From positions 1-64,000 of the forward strand of contig CAVSUY010000022.1 in assembly GCA_963731035.1 (NCBI GenBank): DNA of 64,000 bases, in the 5' to 3' direction. This stretch comes from JAANXG01 sp963731035 (lineage in GTDB: Bacteria > Pseudomonadota > Gammaproteobacteria > Arenicellales > JAANXG01). Shown here piece by piece: positions 1 through 7,724 of this stretch (its first letter is position 1; each line of letters starts with the position of its first letter). The position numbers and the translations under genes were made by a program. The notes beneath the pieces were generated by a model that saw only the letters and a list, made by a program, of their open reading frames with translations, did no database searches and was not told the DNA's origin.

Positions 1-217
1 ATACCTTCGTCCCGCCCTCGGGCTCGGCGATATTCCCGAAGTCCACGAGGTTCCATTTCATGGACTTGTTCCGATATATCCGTTTCCTCTTCCGGGGGTA
101 GTCGCCCACGTCGTGATCCAGTCGCCGGCCCACGACTATGCTCTTGAGAAAATGGGTCTTGGCCACGCCTTCGTAGGCGTCTATCTCTTCCTTGGTCAGA
201 ATGTACTTATCGACCAT
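1..217 (-). CDS. Small cupin-type protein lacking its barrel core (3' end outside the window)
   Basis: Seventy-two residues are visible from ATG 217 to the left edge. Residues 1-24 (MVDKYILTKEEI and on to KTHFL) resemble the N-terminus of small COG3837-type cupins as I know them, and the rest (VVGRRLDHDV, KRIYRN, WNLVD) resembles their C-terminus. The central metal-binding beta-barrel of roughly 80-90 residues, with its His motifs, is missing and the ends meet in frame near residue 24. It starts 17 nt after the stop of the MttB-like gene on the same strand, so the two are probably co-transcribed. Family assignment rests on the two end motifs only; a functional cupin is unlikely. Confidence 0.5.
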   Translation of the reverse strand, partial: MVDKYILTKEEIDAYEGVAKTHFLKSIVVGRRLDHDVGDYPRKRKRIYRNKSMKWNLVDFGNIAEPEGGTKV

Positions 218-234
218 ATTTGCGTCTCATTCTG

Positions 235-1644
235 TCAGGACTCCGGCGGCGCCCCGCCCTCGCGGGTACGGCGCTCGATGAAAGACTGCAGGCGCTCGGC
301 CACGCCTTCGCAGGCGGCCGGCGGCACGTACTCGGCCAGCCGGGCCTGCCAGATGTCATGGGCCCGGCGCATGGCGTCCTTGGCCCCGGCCTCGGTCCAG
401 GTACCGAAGTTCGCGGTCTCGCTGACCACCGGCTCATAGAACGCCGTGCGGTAGCGCTTCATGGTATGGGCGGTGGAGAAGAAGTGCCCGCCAGGCTGCA
501 CGTCCGCCAGGGCGTCCATGCCGATGGCGTCGTCATCGGCGGGGGTTGGGCTGCACAGCTCGGCGATGCCCTGAACCGCCTCCATGTCGCAGATCATCTT
601 CTCGAACCCAAAGGTCAGGCCGCCTTCGAGCCAGCCCGCGCAATGAATGACATGGGTGGCGCCCGCCAGCACCGCGCCCCACAGGCTCATGACGGTCTCG
701 CCGGCGCCCTGGGCGTCCGCCAGGTTCGAGGACGTGCCCGCCGCGGAGCGCCACGGCAGGCCGAGAAGGCGCGCGAGCTGGCCGGTACCGAGCTGCATCT
801 TGACGTGCTCCGGCGTCCCGAAAGCCGGCGACCCGGATTTCATGTCCACATTGGAGCTGAAGCCGCCGTTCATCACCGGGGCTCCGGGCCGGGCGAGCTG
901 GGTCAGGGCGATGGCCGCCATGGCCTCGGCGTGCTGCAGGGTCAACGCCCCGGCCGCGGTCACCGGCGCCATGGCACCGGCCAGGCAGAACGGCGTCACG
1001 ATACTGTGCTGGCCGTGCCGGGCGAAATCGATCAACGCCTGGGCCATGGGAATATCGATCTGCCGCGGCGAGTTGGTGTTGACGATGGTGGTGCACCATG
1101 CCTCCCGTTGAAACCGTTCCTCGTCGATATCGTAGGCCAGCCGGAACATCTCGAAGCAATCCAGCACCTGCGCCCGCCCGCGGGCGTAGACAAAGGAATG
1201 CTTGTCCGTCAGCGAGAGCTGCGACTGGGTAAAGGCATAGTGGCGCAGGTGCGCCGGCACGTCCTGGGGCTCGACGTGGGGGCCGTTCTGGTGCAGCACA
1301 TCGAAACCCTCGGTGACCTTCAGGATCTCCTCGAAGTCGCCCAGCGTACCCGGCCGGCGACCGCGCTCCAGATCCGTGGCATTCGGACAGCCCGAGCCGG
1401 CCTGGAAGTTCAGGGCGCCCTCTTCACAGATCATATCCCGGCTGGAATCCGCCGCATGCAGGCGATACGACCGGGGTGCGAGCCGAAGTGCCTCTTCCAC
1501 GATGTCCCGGCCGATCCGGACCATCTCCGTGTCGTCGTCCACCAGCGCCCCCGCCTGCGCGAACAGCGCCCGGGCCTCCGGCAGAAGGATACGGAGGCCG
1601 AGCTCTTCCAGGACCCGCAGGGCACTGTCGTGAATGGCCTGCAC
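235..1644 (-). CDS. Trimethylamine methyltransferase (MttB) family protein, non-pyrrolysine type
   Basis: Corrinoid-dependent methyltransferase family (COG5598); members transfer a methyl group from methylated amines or betaines to a corrinoid protein. Seen: the family opening IHDSALRVLEELG, the central GSPAFGTPEH and MSLWGAVLAGATHVIHCAGW segments, and a C-terminal helix ending in RLQSFIERRT. The frame has no internal amber codon, so this is a pyrrolysine-free (MtgB-like) member; the substrate cannot be told. The coordinates use GTG 1644, but family-like sequence (THYKQLRNPF and a basic KRRRR run) continues upstream to about 1782 without an ATG, GTG or TTG (see findings). No corrinoid protein gene is in view. 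Confidence 0.8.
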   Translation of the reverse strand: MQAIHDSALRVLEELGLRILLPEARALFAQAGALVDDDTEMVRIGRDIVEEALRLAPRSYRLHAADSSRDMICEEGALNFQAGSGCPNATDLERGRRPGTLGDFEEILKVTEGFDVLHQNGPHVEPQDVPAHLRHYAFTQSQLSLTDKHSFVYARGRAQVLDCFEMFRLAYDIDEERFQREAWCTTIVNTNSPRQIDIPMAQALIDFARHGQHSIVTPFCLAGAMAPVTAAGALTLQHAEAMAAIALTQLARPGAPVMNGGFSSNVDMKSGSPAFGTPEHVKMQLGTGQLARLLGLPWRSAAGTSSNLADAQGAGETVMSLWGAVLAGATHVIHCAGWLEGGLTFGFEKMICDMEAVQGIAELCSPTPADDDAIGMDALADVQPGGHFFSTAHTMKRYRTAFYEPVVSETANFGTWTEAGAKDAMRRAHDIWQARLAEYVPPAACEGVAERLQSFIERRTREGGAPPES

Positions 1645-1964
1645 GCGATCCTCGGGGAACGCGTTCTGGGGTGTAAACGGGTTGCGCAGTTGCTTGTAGT
1701 GAGTCGGCCGCGTTACCCGCTCACCGCCGGGGTCGTTCGACCGCCTGCGTCGCTTTGCCCGAGGGTTCTCAGCCGTATGGATCGTGTGCTCCCCCCGAAG
1801 GTGTGGATAGATAGCAGTCGCCGGTCACTTCCAGTGTACAAGGAAATCTTTGCCACGCAAGCTTGACCCCAACCGCGCGGGTGACATCAAAACCTCATGT
1901 CTATGACTTTGATCGCCCGGTACCTATTGCTGTGCCGGCGAGGACCAGAACCGCGGAATACGGA

Positions 1965-1990
1965 AAATAGATCTGTCCCCATTTCTATTT
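1965..1990 (+). repeat. Short hairpin repeat, CTGTCCCC loop, at a gene end
   Basis: Perfect 7-bp stem AAATAGA / TCTATTT around a 12-nt loop TCTGTCCCCATT. It overlaps the stop codon of the class V aminotransferase gene (TAA on the minus strand at 1989-1991). The loop matches the CTGTCCCC core of the repeats at 5049, 10453, 10549 and around the RAYT gene at 51 kb, while the stem differs. Apart from this repeat, 1783-1988 shows nothing I recognise. Confidence 0.55.
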
Positions 1991-3137
1991 ATCCCGCATC
2001 GCAGAGAAGTCCTGACAGTTCGGCGATCTGTGCCGGCGTGTTGTAGAGATGAGGCGAGATGCGCACGGCTCCTGCGCGCATCGCCACCCGTATCCCCGCG
2101 TCGCTCAGTCTTTCTTCCAATGCGGACAGACGCCCGCTATCCGGATGTGTAAGCAGGACGAGAGTGGAGCGCCCGGGCGAGGGTTCCGACGGGCTGATAA
2201 GCCGGAAATCCGTCTCCGCGACAGTGTCCACGAGAGCTTGCACGAGCGTCTGATCGTACACTTCTACGTTTGCCGCCCCCAATCGGAGCAGGAGCTCCAC
2301 GGACTCCGCAAAGGCGGTGAAGTTAAAGAAATTTGCCGTCCCGAAAATATCGAGCTCCGCTGCTGAACTGAGAGGTCCCACCGTGAGGTCACCAAGGTCG
2401 CGAGCGAGATCGTCCGCGCTCAGCATCGACAGCCAATAGGCCTTGGTACGCTGCAAACGATCCAGCAGCGCGGGCGCCAACCAACAGAATCCAGTTCCAT
2501 ATGGGCCGCACAGCCATTTGAAGCCCACACACGTAAGGGCATCGATGGGATGACCCGTGACGTCCAAGGCGCGGGCTCCAACCGCCTGCGAGCCGTTCAG
2601 AACGAACAGAACGTCGTGCGCACGGCAAATATCGCCGAGCGAATCAAGGTCGATTGCGTGGCCCGAGAAGGAATGAACCCATGTGGTGCAGAACAAGCGG
2701 GTCCTTGGCGTAATCGCCGCGCGCAGCTCACCAGGGGACAGCACCTTCCCCTCAGGTCGCAGTCGGCGCACCGCCACTCCGAAGCGCTGTTCGAGCATCA
2801 GCCATGGGAGGATATCCGACGGAAAGTCGGTCGCCATGACGATCACTTCGTCGCCCTGCCGCCAAGGCAGGGCGTTGGCGATCAGATGCAGTCCATAAGA
2901 GGCGCTGTTCGCCAGAGCGATCTCATCCCCGCGGCTCCCTATCAGCCGCGCCAGCGCGTCGCGCAGACGGCGCGGAACCGCCGTGAATCGCGTATTCGTC
3001 AGTTCCTCCGGAGTCACCTTCCATTCCACGGCCTGCCTCGCCGCCGATGCAGCCTTGATTGGCAGCGCGCCCTGATGGGCCGTGTTCAGCCAGACAGAAC
3101 TTCCGAGACCGAAATGACTCCAATAGCCGGCCGTCAT
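1989..3137 (-). CDS. Class V aminotransferase-fold PLP enzyme with an atypical cofactor site
   Basis: 382 residues, fold type I, of the isopenicillin-N epimerase/cysteine-desulfurase-like class V group. Seen: substrate loop NTAHQGALP near the N-terminus, the PLP lysine in GFKWLCGPYGTGF, and the helix entry NSASYGLHLIAN. The usual Asp that contacts the pyridine nitrogen (normally in a DGxQ/DGAH motif) is Asn here: VLNGSQAVG, residue about 181. Start ATG 3137 is chosen over an in-frame ATG at 3176 because it overlaps the stop of the upstream MarR gene as ATGA, a translational coupling arrangement. The reaction is unknown. Confidence 0.75.
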   Translation of the reverse strand: MTAGYWSHFGLGSSVWLNTAHQGALPIKAASAARQAVEWKVTPEELTNTRFTAVPRRLRDALARLIGSRGDEIALANSASYGLHLIANALPWRQGDEVIVMATDFPSDILPWLMLEQRFGVAVRRLRPEGKVLSPGELRAAITPRTRLFCTTWVHSFSGHAIDLDSLGDICRAHDVLFVLNGSQAVGARALDVTGHPIDALTCVGFKWLCGPYGTGFCWLAPALLDRLQRTKAYWLSMLSADDLARDLGDLTVGPLSSAAELDIFGTANFFNFTAFAESVELLLRLGAANVEVYDQTLVQALVDTVAETDFRLISPSEPSPGRSTLVLLTHPDSGRLSALEERLSDAGIRVAMRAGAVRISPHLYNTPAQIAELSGLLCDAG

Positions 3138-3622
3138 TGCACGCTCCGGCCGACCGCGCATCGATCTCCGCGGCATCGGCCATGATCACAGTTTCTGCAC
3201 AAACGCCATGCCTGCAGCCGATCTTGCGCGGCGCCATCCAGAAGCTGTTCAAGGATCCCCGCAAGGCGGCTGGCGTCTCTTTGCGAAAGGCTCGCCAAGC
3301 GTTGATCGATCAAAGACATTTGCGCACGAAGCAACTGCCTCGCGCGAGCGCGCCCCTGCTCTGTCAGGTGCAGCGCCACGTTCCGGCGGTCTGCTCCAAC
3401 CTCGCGCACCACGTCGTTTGCCGCTTCCAGACGATCGATCACCCGCACCGCCCCGGAATGCGAAAGCCCGAACATCGTTGCGATGTCTCGGATCGATGCA
3501 CCTGGATGCGCTTGAATGGCCAGAAGCATCGTGCTGTCGGGTTCCGGTCGCGCCCCTCCACCGGGTGGAGGCTCCAGAATCCAGTTCGAAAACGCACAAA
3601 CGAGGTTTCTCAGCGTTGTCAT
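3134..3622 (-). CDS. MarR-family transcriptional regulator
   Basis: Winged-helix dimeric repressor of about 162 residues. Seen: recognition-helix region GLSHSGAVRVIDRLEAANDV and wing DRRNVALHLTEQGRARA. The C-terminal tail carries four Cys (CRNCD, then C and C), a pattern known in a subset of MarR proteins that could sense oxidants or a metal; that part is inference. Start ATG 3622 is preferred to ATG 3634 because a TGAGG ribosome site sits 6 nt upstream of it. The gene ends in an ATGA overlap with the PLP enzyme it probably controls, and it lies just downstream of a double palindrome. Confidence 0.85.
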   Translation of the reverse strand: MTTLRNLVCAFSNWILEPPPGGGARPEPDSTMLLAIQAHPGASIRDIATMFGLSHSGAVRVIDRLEAANDVVREVGADRRNVALHLTEQGRARARQLLRAQMSLIDQRLASLSQRDASRLAGILEQLLDGAAQDRLQAWRLCRNCDHGRCRGDRCAVGRSVQ

Positions 3623-3636
3623 GACATGCCTCATTT

Positions 3637-3670
3637 ATATGATCCGATCATATGACTGGATCATATGATC
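3637..3670 (-). promoter_or_regulatory. Tandem palindromic operator, probable MarR binding site
   Basis: Two adjacent palindromes built from the same half-site: ATATGATC-C-GATCATAT at 3637-3653 and GATCATATGATC at 3659-3670. They lie 15-48 nt upstream of the MarR start, where an autorepressor would block RNA polymerase. The half-site repetition is seen directly; binding by this MarR is inferred from position. Confidence 0.65.
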
Positions 3671-3812
3671 GCTTAGACCTGACGTCAAACGGCATTCGGC
3701 CGATATCCGCCAACAGGGTAAGGTGTGTCCCGGTCCCGTCGCTGACGGGCATACGGACCCTTCACACCGATTCGGACGTAAGCCTTTGAAATAGTGGATT
3801 TTTAAACTGAAT

Positions 3813-3832
3813 AACTGTACGTTTGTACAGTC
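3813..3832 (+). promoter_or_regulatory. LexA (SOS) box upstream of DUF222-HNH copy 1
   Basis: AACTGTACGTTTGTACAGTC contains CTGT-N8-ACAG with 6-bp perfect arms (CTGTAC/GTACAG), matching the gammaproteobacterial LexA consensus. It ends 19 nt before the ATG at 3852. The same arrangement recurs in front of copy 2. Between the MarR operator (3670) and this box there is no gene. Confidence 0.75.
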
Positions 3833-3851
3833 TACCAAAAGGGATCCCACC

Positions 3852-4984
3852 ATGACGCACGCCGCGGCACTACCCACCGATCATGAAAGAAAACCGCTGC
3901 AAACCCTGGCCGACGAAATCAGCGAGTTGTCCGCGCATATCGCCGCCGCCACCTACCGTTTCCTGATCCTGATCCGCGAGTTCGACGAGCGCGAGGGCTG
4001 GGAAGGGCCGGGCCTGAAGTCCTGCGCCCATTGGCTCAACTGGAAATGCGGCATCGGCATGGGCGCCGCACGGGAGAAGGTCCGCGCCGCCCACGCCCTC
4101 ACGGACCTGCCCCCGATCAGCGACGCGTTTCGCACCGGACGGATCAGTTTCTCCAAGGTCCGTGCCATGACGCGCGTGGCGACGCCGGGGAATGAGGAGT
4201 ATCTGCTCATGATCGCGGAGCACGGCACGGCCTCCCATGTCGAGCGCCTGGTTCAGGGCTACCGAAGCGTCAAGCGGGCCGAGGCGCTGGAGGCGGAGAA
4301 CCTGCGCCATGACCTGCGGGAGTTGAACTGGTTCGTCGACGACGACGGCAGCTATGTGCTCAAGGCCCGGCTGACCCCCGAGCGAGGGGCGCGAGTCGTG
4401 CAGGCACTGAGCACGGCGATGGATGCCGCAATGGATGGCCCAATGGATGGCGAGTCCGAGGAACACAAAAACGTTTCCGCGGAAACGTCCCGGCACCTCG
4501 CCTGTGACAGCGGCGTGGTCCAATGGCTGGAAGCCGCCGATGGCACTACCCTGGACGTGGGGCGCCGCACCCGAAGTATTCCCCCTGCCCTGCGGCGGGC
4601 CCTGGAGCGACGCGATCAGGGGTGCCGTTTCCCGGCTGCACCAGCAAGCGCTTTGTCGACGCCCACCACATCCGTCATTGGACCGACGGCGGCGAGACCA
4701 GGCTCAACAACCTCGTGCTGCTATGTCGCCACCACCACCGCCTGGTGCACGAAGGCGGCTACGCGGTCAGGATGGACTCGGACAGTGAACCGTTCTTCAC
4801 GCACCAGGCCGGCGACATCATCCCCACAGAACCCGATACGCGTTTCCGCGGAAACGTGTTTGCACTCACCACGCGAAATCGTCGCGCCGGATTGCGTATC
4901 GATCCGCGAACCCCCGTTCCCGACTGGTACGGCGAGTCGATGGATGATTCGATGGCGGTGGAGGGATTGTTGCAGCGGGAATAG
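3852..4984 (+). pseudogene. DUF222 / HNH endonuclease (13E12-like), copy 1, one frameshift
   Basis: N-terminal DUF222 helical domain (MTHAAALPTDHERK to about residue 200) followed by a C-terminal HNH nuclease with GCTSKRFVDAHHIRHW and LLCRHHHRLVHEGG, which carry the His/Asn metal-binding residues. The frame breaks near 4632: a run of three C stands where copy 2 at 13.0 kb has four, and the correct frame continues to the stop at 4982-4984. Compared with copy 2 a segment between DUF222 and HNH is missing. This may be a real inactivation or a homopolymer sequencing error; with one extra C the protein would be about 377 residues. Control by LexA suggests DNA-damage induction. Identity with copy 2 is very high by eye. 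Confidence 0.8.
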
Positions 4985-5048
4985 GCTCAAGCGCCTGTGT
5001 GGAGCGTGCCCACTGCACCGTCTGTCCCGCCGCCCAGGAAAGAGATTC

Positions 5049-5068
5049 GGTATCCTGTCCCCGGAACT
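5049..5068 (+). repeat. RAYT-type repeat core (CTGTCCCCGGAAC)
   Basis: The sequence GGTATCCTGTCCCCGGAACT is close to the copies at 10451-10470 and 10549-10567. It sits 2 nt from the stop codon of the DUF4863 gene, another example of this repeat abutting a gene end. Confidence 0.55.
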
Positions 5069-5070
5069 CG

Positions 5071-5547
5071 CTACGCGGCGGGCCGTCCCGTGAACTCGAT
5101 CTCGCCTCCAGGCAGCATGTAGAGCACCAGCGAGCGGCCTCCCTTCACCGTGGGAAAGTGGTCCGATCCCGCTTCGAAGACGCACCAGCCGCGTGGATGA
5201 CCATTGAACCGCGCGTCCTCGTCCACCGGCATCACCATGCAGATCTCGCCGTTGGGATGCCGATGATGGGGGCCGACAATGTTCTCCAGGTCAACCACGT
5301 CGACACTCAGACCATGGGTCTCACGGGCAGGCTCGATGACACGGCCGAATCGCCGTCCCTGCTCGCCCTGAGCGCACATCCAGCCCGCGGAGATGGCCGC
5401 GTGGCAAGCTTCTTCGATGCCACGGAAGATTTCCCCATCCTGAGGAAACTGGGAGTTCAGTAGCTGTGCCAGGCTTTGATCCACCGGCTTGTCCGCGACC
5501 GCGTTCAGCACGGGTTCGAGCAGGGGTTGAAATTCCTGGACGTTCAT
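5071..5547 (-). CDS. DUF4863 family protein (4-hydroxylaminobenzoate lyase-like)
   Basis: 158 residues with a cupin-like core: VGPHHRHPNGEICMV gives a metal-site style HxH...E pattern, followed by GWCVFEAGSDHFPTV and a terminal strand YMLPGGEIEFTG. The DUF4863 group includes PnbB, which releases ammonia from 4-hydroxylaminobenzoate to give protocatechuate; I recall this from the family and cannot confirm the substrate here. Start ATG 5547 has a strong GGAGGTGA site 10 nt upstream. It is a single-gene unit with a repeat at its 3' end and a MITE-like element upstream. Confidence 0.6.
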   Translation of the reverse strand: MNVQEFQPLLEPVLNAVADKPVDQSLAQLLNSQFPQDGEIFRGIEEACHAAISAGWMCAQGEQGRRFGRVIEPARETHGLSVDVVDLENIVGPHHRHPNGEICMVMPVDEDARFNGHPRGWCVFEAGSDHFPTVKGGRSLVLYMLPGGEIEFTGRPAA

Positions 5548-5633
5548 AGGGCAGCGTCACCTCCGGTGCTATGCCATAGTGATTGCAGTCTCCGTAAAGT
5601 ACCAGCATTCTGGTCCGAATCAAAAAAACAGCA

Positions 5634-5742
5634 AGAAAACAAGGACAGACCACGGTTCCGTCCACGACTACGTCGGTGTATGCGCTCAATCTGGCGGTAA
5701 GCATCGAATATTAGCAACAAATGCTCTCTGACCCTGTTTTTC
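5634..5742 (+). mobile_element. MITE-like repeat element, copy 1 (about 105 bp)
   Basis: This stretch aligns with 9549-9657 over its whole length: both have GACCACGGT, CCGTCCACGACTACG, GTATGCGCTCA, CTGGCGGT and end in ATGCTCTCTGACCC. The ends form imperfect inverted repeats: AAAACAAGGACAGA at the left against the complement of TCTGACCCTGTTTTT at the right. There is no coding capacity. The left motif GGACAGACCACGG resembles ends often seen beside RAYT transposases, which is my recollection and not a search result. Confidence 0.6.
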
Positions 5743-5752
5743 TACTGTTTTT

Positions 5753-7390
5753 CTAAGCCGAATCATGCGGCAACACTGGATACACTTCGAAATAGCTTGC
5801 AAGCGCCTGTTCACTGCCGCAGACGTAGAGGACGTCGCCTTCGGCGATGGTGAAGTCCTCTTCAAACTCCACGAACACCGCGGTGCCGCGCCCAACGGCG
5901 ACAATCTGGCATCCGGTCTTTTCGCGCACGCCCGCCCGCCACGGATGGTTGCCTACAAGTCGATCGGCATCCGCGCTCACGACCCTGAGGCTCGGCTCGA
6001 CACTGACGTAATCCTCACCCAGCAGATGGTATACGAGCAATCGCCCGGACACCTGCCCGACGGAAAGGGCAAAGTCGACGCCCAGGCGATGCAGCCGTTC
6101 TACACTCTGGTCGAGATTGACACGCGCATACAAAGGCACGTCGGGCGCGTAGTCGCGGAGTATGGCCGCGGCAAAAAGAGATTCGCTGTCATTGCCGATG
6201 GTAAGAATGACGGCACGGGCATTGCGAATGTCGGCGGTCTTCAGCGTCTGCTGGCGTAGCAGATTGCCCACGATGTCGACACCGTCTTCCGCCCTGTCAT
6301 TGACGACAAGAACCTCTTCGCCGGCGTCGCGCAGCAATTCCGCAACCTTGGCGCCGACTTCGCCGTAACCCGCCACGACGAGAGGCCCATCGAGAGGCGT
6401 TGCCGTGGCAAGTTCGCCAAGTCGCGCGAGCGCGGGGTGGCTGCCAATGGCAATGAGAATAGAACGGGCATACAAACGCGTGTCGCCGTTCGGCTGATCG
6501 ATGAGCTTCCCGTCGTTCCACAGACCAATCACCGTCGCGCCCATCGTTTCACGAATTCCGACTTCTTCCAGCGTGCGCCCCGCCAGACGACTGTCGGCAG
6601 TGACGCGAAGCTGCGCCACCGCGATGTTGGCGCCGATTTGCTGCACGCCGCTGACACTGGGGTTTATCCGCTGGCTGGCGCGGGCGGCGAGTGCCGCAGC
6701 CAGTACATGCCGCGGCGTGAACACGACGTTCGCCCCAGCTTGAGTCATGGCGTGGCGGTGCAGCGGGTCCTCCGCGAGCGCAACCACCTGCCCTTCGAAA
6801 CCAACTTCGCGGGCGGCCATGGTCAGAATCGCGTTTTCGTCGTCGCTGCCATTGGCCACCAGCGCCTGGGCACCTGTGAGTTGACCGGCCTGGAAGCGAT
6901 CTTCATTCAAGTCCATGAGTATTACTTTGTGACCGCGTTCCAACAAGCGCCGCGCCACGGGTTCTTCGGACTCGACGATCAGGTACGGCCTATGGAAACT
7001 CCGCAGTTCTGCCACCAAGGAGGCAACCGGTGGCCCGTATTGGAATATCAGGATCTCCCCCTCGAGATGCGGCAAGGCCCGCGGCACCCGGGCCTCGAAC
7101 CGTTCCTCGAAGAAGGGCAGGACGTAAACAGGGAGGATCATGAAGATCAGGAACAGACCCGCGAACTGGACGAGGATGACGAACAGCACCATGCGCGGGT
7201 CCTGCCAATGCGCATCCTGGCCGTAACCGGTCGTGGTCAGGGTCTCCGCCGCCCATTCGAGACTTTCCCAGATGGTGCGGGCATGTCCCTCGAGATGGGC
7301 CATGCCCTCCATGTAGACAAAAGCGAATACCACGAGCGACAGCGGTACCATGGCGAGCAGCAATAACAACCGTTGTGTCGGACGACGCAT
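5753..7390 (-). CDS. Two-RCK potassium channel (Kch/TrkA-N family)
   Basis: Inner-membrane K+ channel subunit of about 545 residues. Seen: TM1 (LLLLLAMVPLSLVVFAFVYM), pore helix and selectivity filter TLTTTGYGQD, TM2 (VLFVILVQFAGLFLIFMILP), then two cytosolic TrkA-N/TrkA-C units. The second Rossmann unit keeps a nucleotide loop (VVAGYGEVGAKV); the first is degenerate (ILIFQYGPPVASLV). Start ATG 7390 is preferred over an in-frame start at 7462 because it lies just before TM1. The gene is flanked by repeat elements at 5634 and 7638. 7391-7637 has no gene that I see. Confidence 0.85.
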   Translation of the reverse strand: MRRPTQRLLLLLAMVPLSLVVFAFVYMEGMAHLEGHARTIWESLEWAAETLTTTGYGQDAHWQDPRMVLFVILVQFAGLFLIFMILPVYVLPFFEERFEARVPRALPHLEGEILIFQYGPPVASLVAELRSFHRPYLIVESEEPVARRLLERGHKVILMDLNEDRFQAGQLTGAQALVANGSDDENAILTMAAREVGFEGQVVALAEDPLHRHAMTQAGANVVFTPRHVLAAALAARASQRINPSVSGVQQIGANIAVAQLRVTADSRLAGRTLEEVGIRETMGATVIGLWNDGKLIDQPNGDTRLYARSILIAIGSHPALARLGELATATPLDGPLVVAGYGEVGAKVAELLRDAGEEVLVVNDRAEDGVDIVGNLLRQQTLKTADIRNARAVILTIGNDSESLFAAAILRDYAPDVPLYARVNLDQSVERLHRLGVDFALSVGQVSGRLLVYHLLGEDYVSVEPSLRVVSADADRLVGNHPWRAGVREKTGCQIVAVGRGTAVFVEFEEDFTIAEGDVLYVCGSEQALASYFEVYPVLPHDSA

Positions 7391-7637
7391 CGCACGGCCC
7401 CACGCCGGAATTGTTGGAATTGGGGTAAGTCTACCACCAAGCCGTGCAGCGCCCGGTGGCACTTGCCGGGAGAGGATACGGGGAACTCTCCGCCAGTAAT
7501 TGTCACGACGCCGCTCGCTATCCCGAGCAAGCGATCCGGGGCCACCCTCGGCGATTTCGAGCCACCCGACTTTACGCAGGGATGCACGAGGGGAAAATGG
7601 GAATGGACCTTCTTTGACTGCGGATCTTGTTCTCGAA

Positions 7638-7672
7638 TATCAGGAACAAATGCTCTCTGACCCGGTTTTCAC
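7638..7672 (+). repeat. Hairpin repeat end (GAACAAATGCTCTCTGACCCGG)
   Basis: The sequence ATATCAGGAACAAATGCTCT followed by CTGACCCGGTTTTC matches the right ends of the elements at 5634 and 9549 and the copies at 10863 and 14694. It lies 50-85 nt upstream of the JmjC gene start, so it probably contributes to its leader or promoter region. Confidence 0.5.
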
Positions 7673-7724
7673 AAAATAACTTGGAACACGGCTAAAATCG
7701 CCGCTGAAGACTGGTGGAATATCT

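Noticed and set aside
235..1644. Pyrrolysine-containing trimethylamine methyltransferase
   Set aside because: The frame is open without any in-frame TAG, so the protein is a non-pyrrolysine family member.
220..1866. Long plus-strand frame opposite the MttB-like gene
   Set aside because: Arg/His/Gly-rich nonsense typical of an antisense frame of a GC-rich gene; the minus strand carries the recognisable methyltransferase.
4620..4640. Programmed ribosomal frameshift in the DUF222-HNH gene
   Set aside because: No slippery heptamer with a downstream structure is evident, and the paralog reads through the same site with one extra C, which fits a plain indel.
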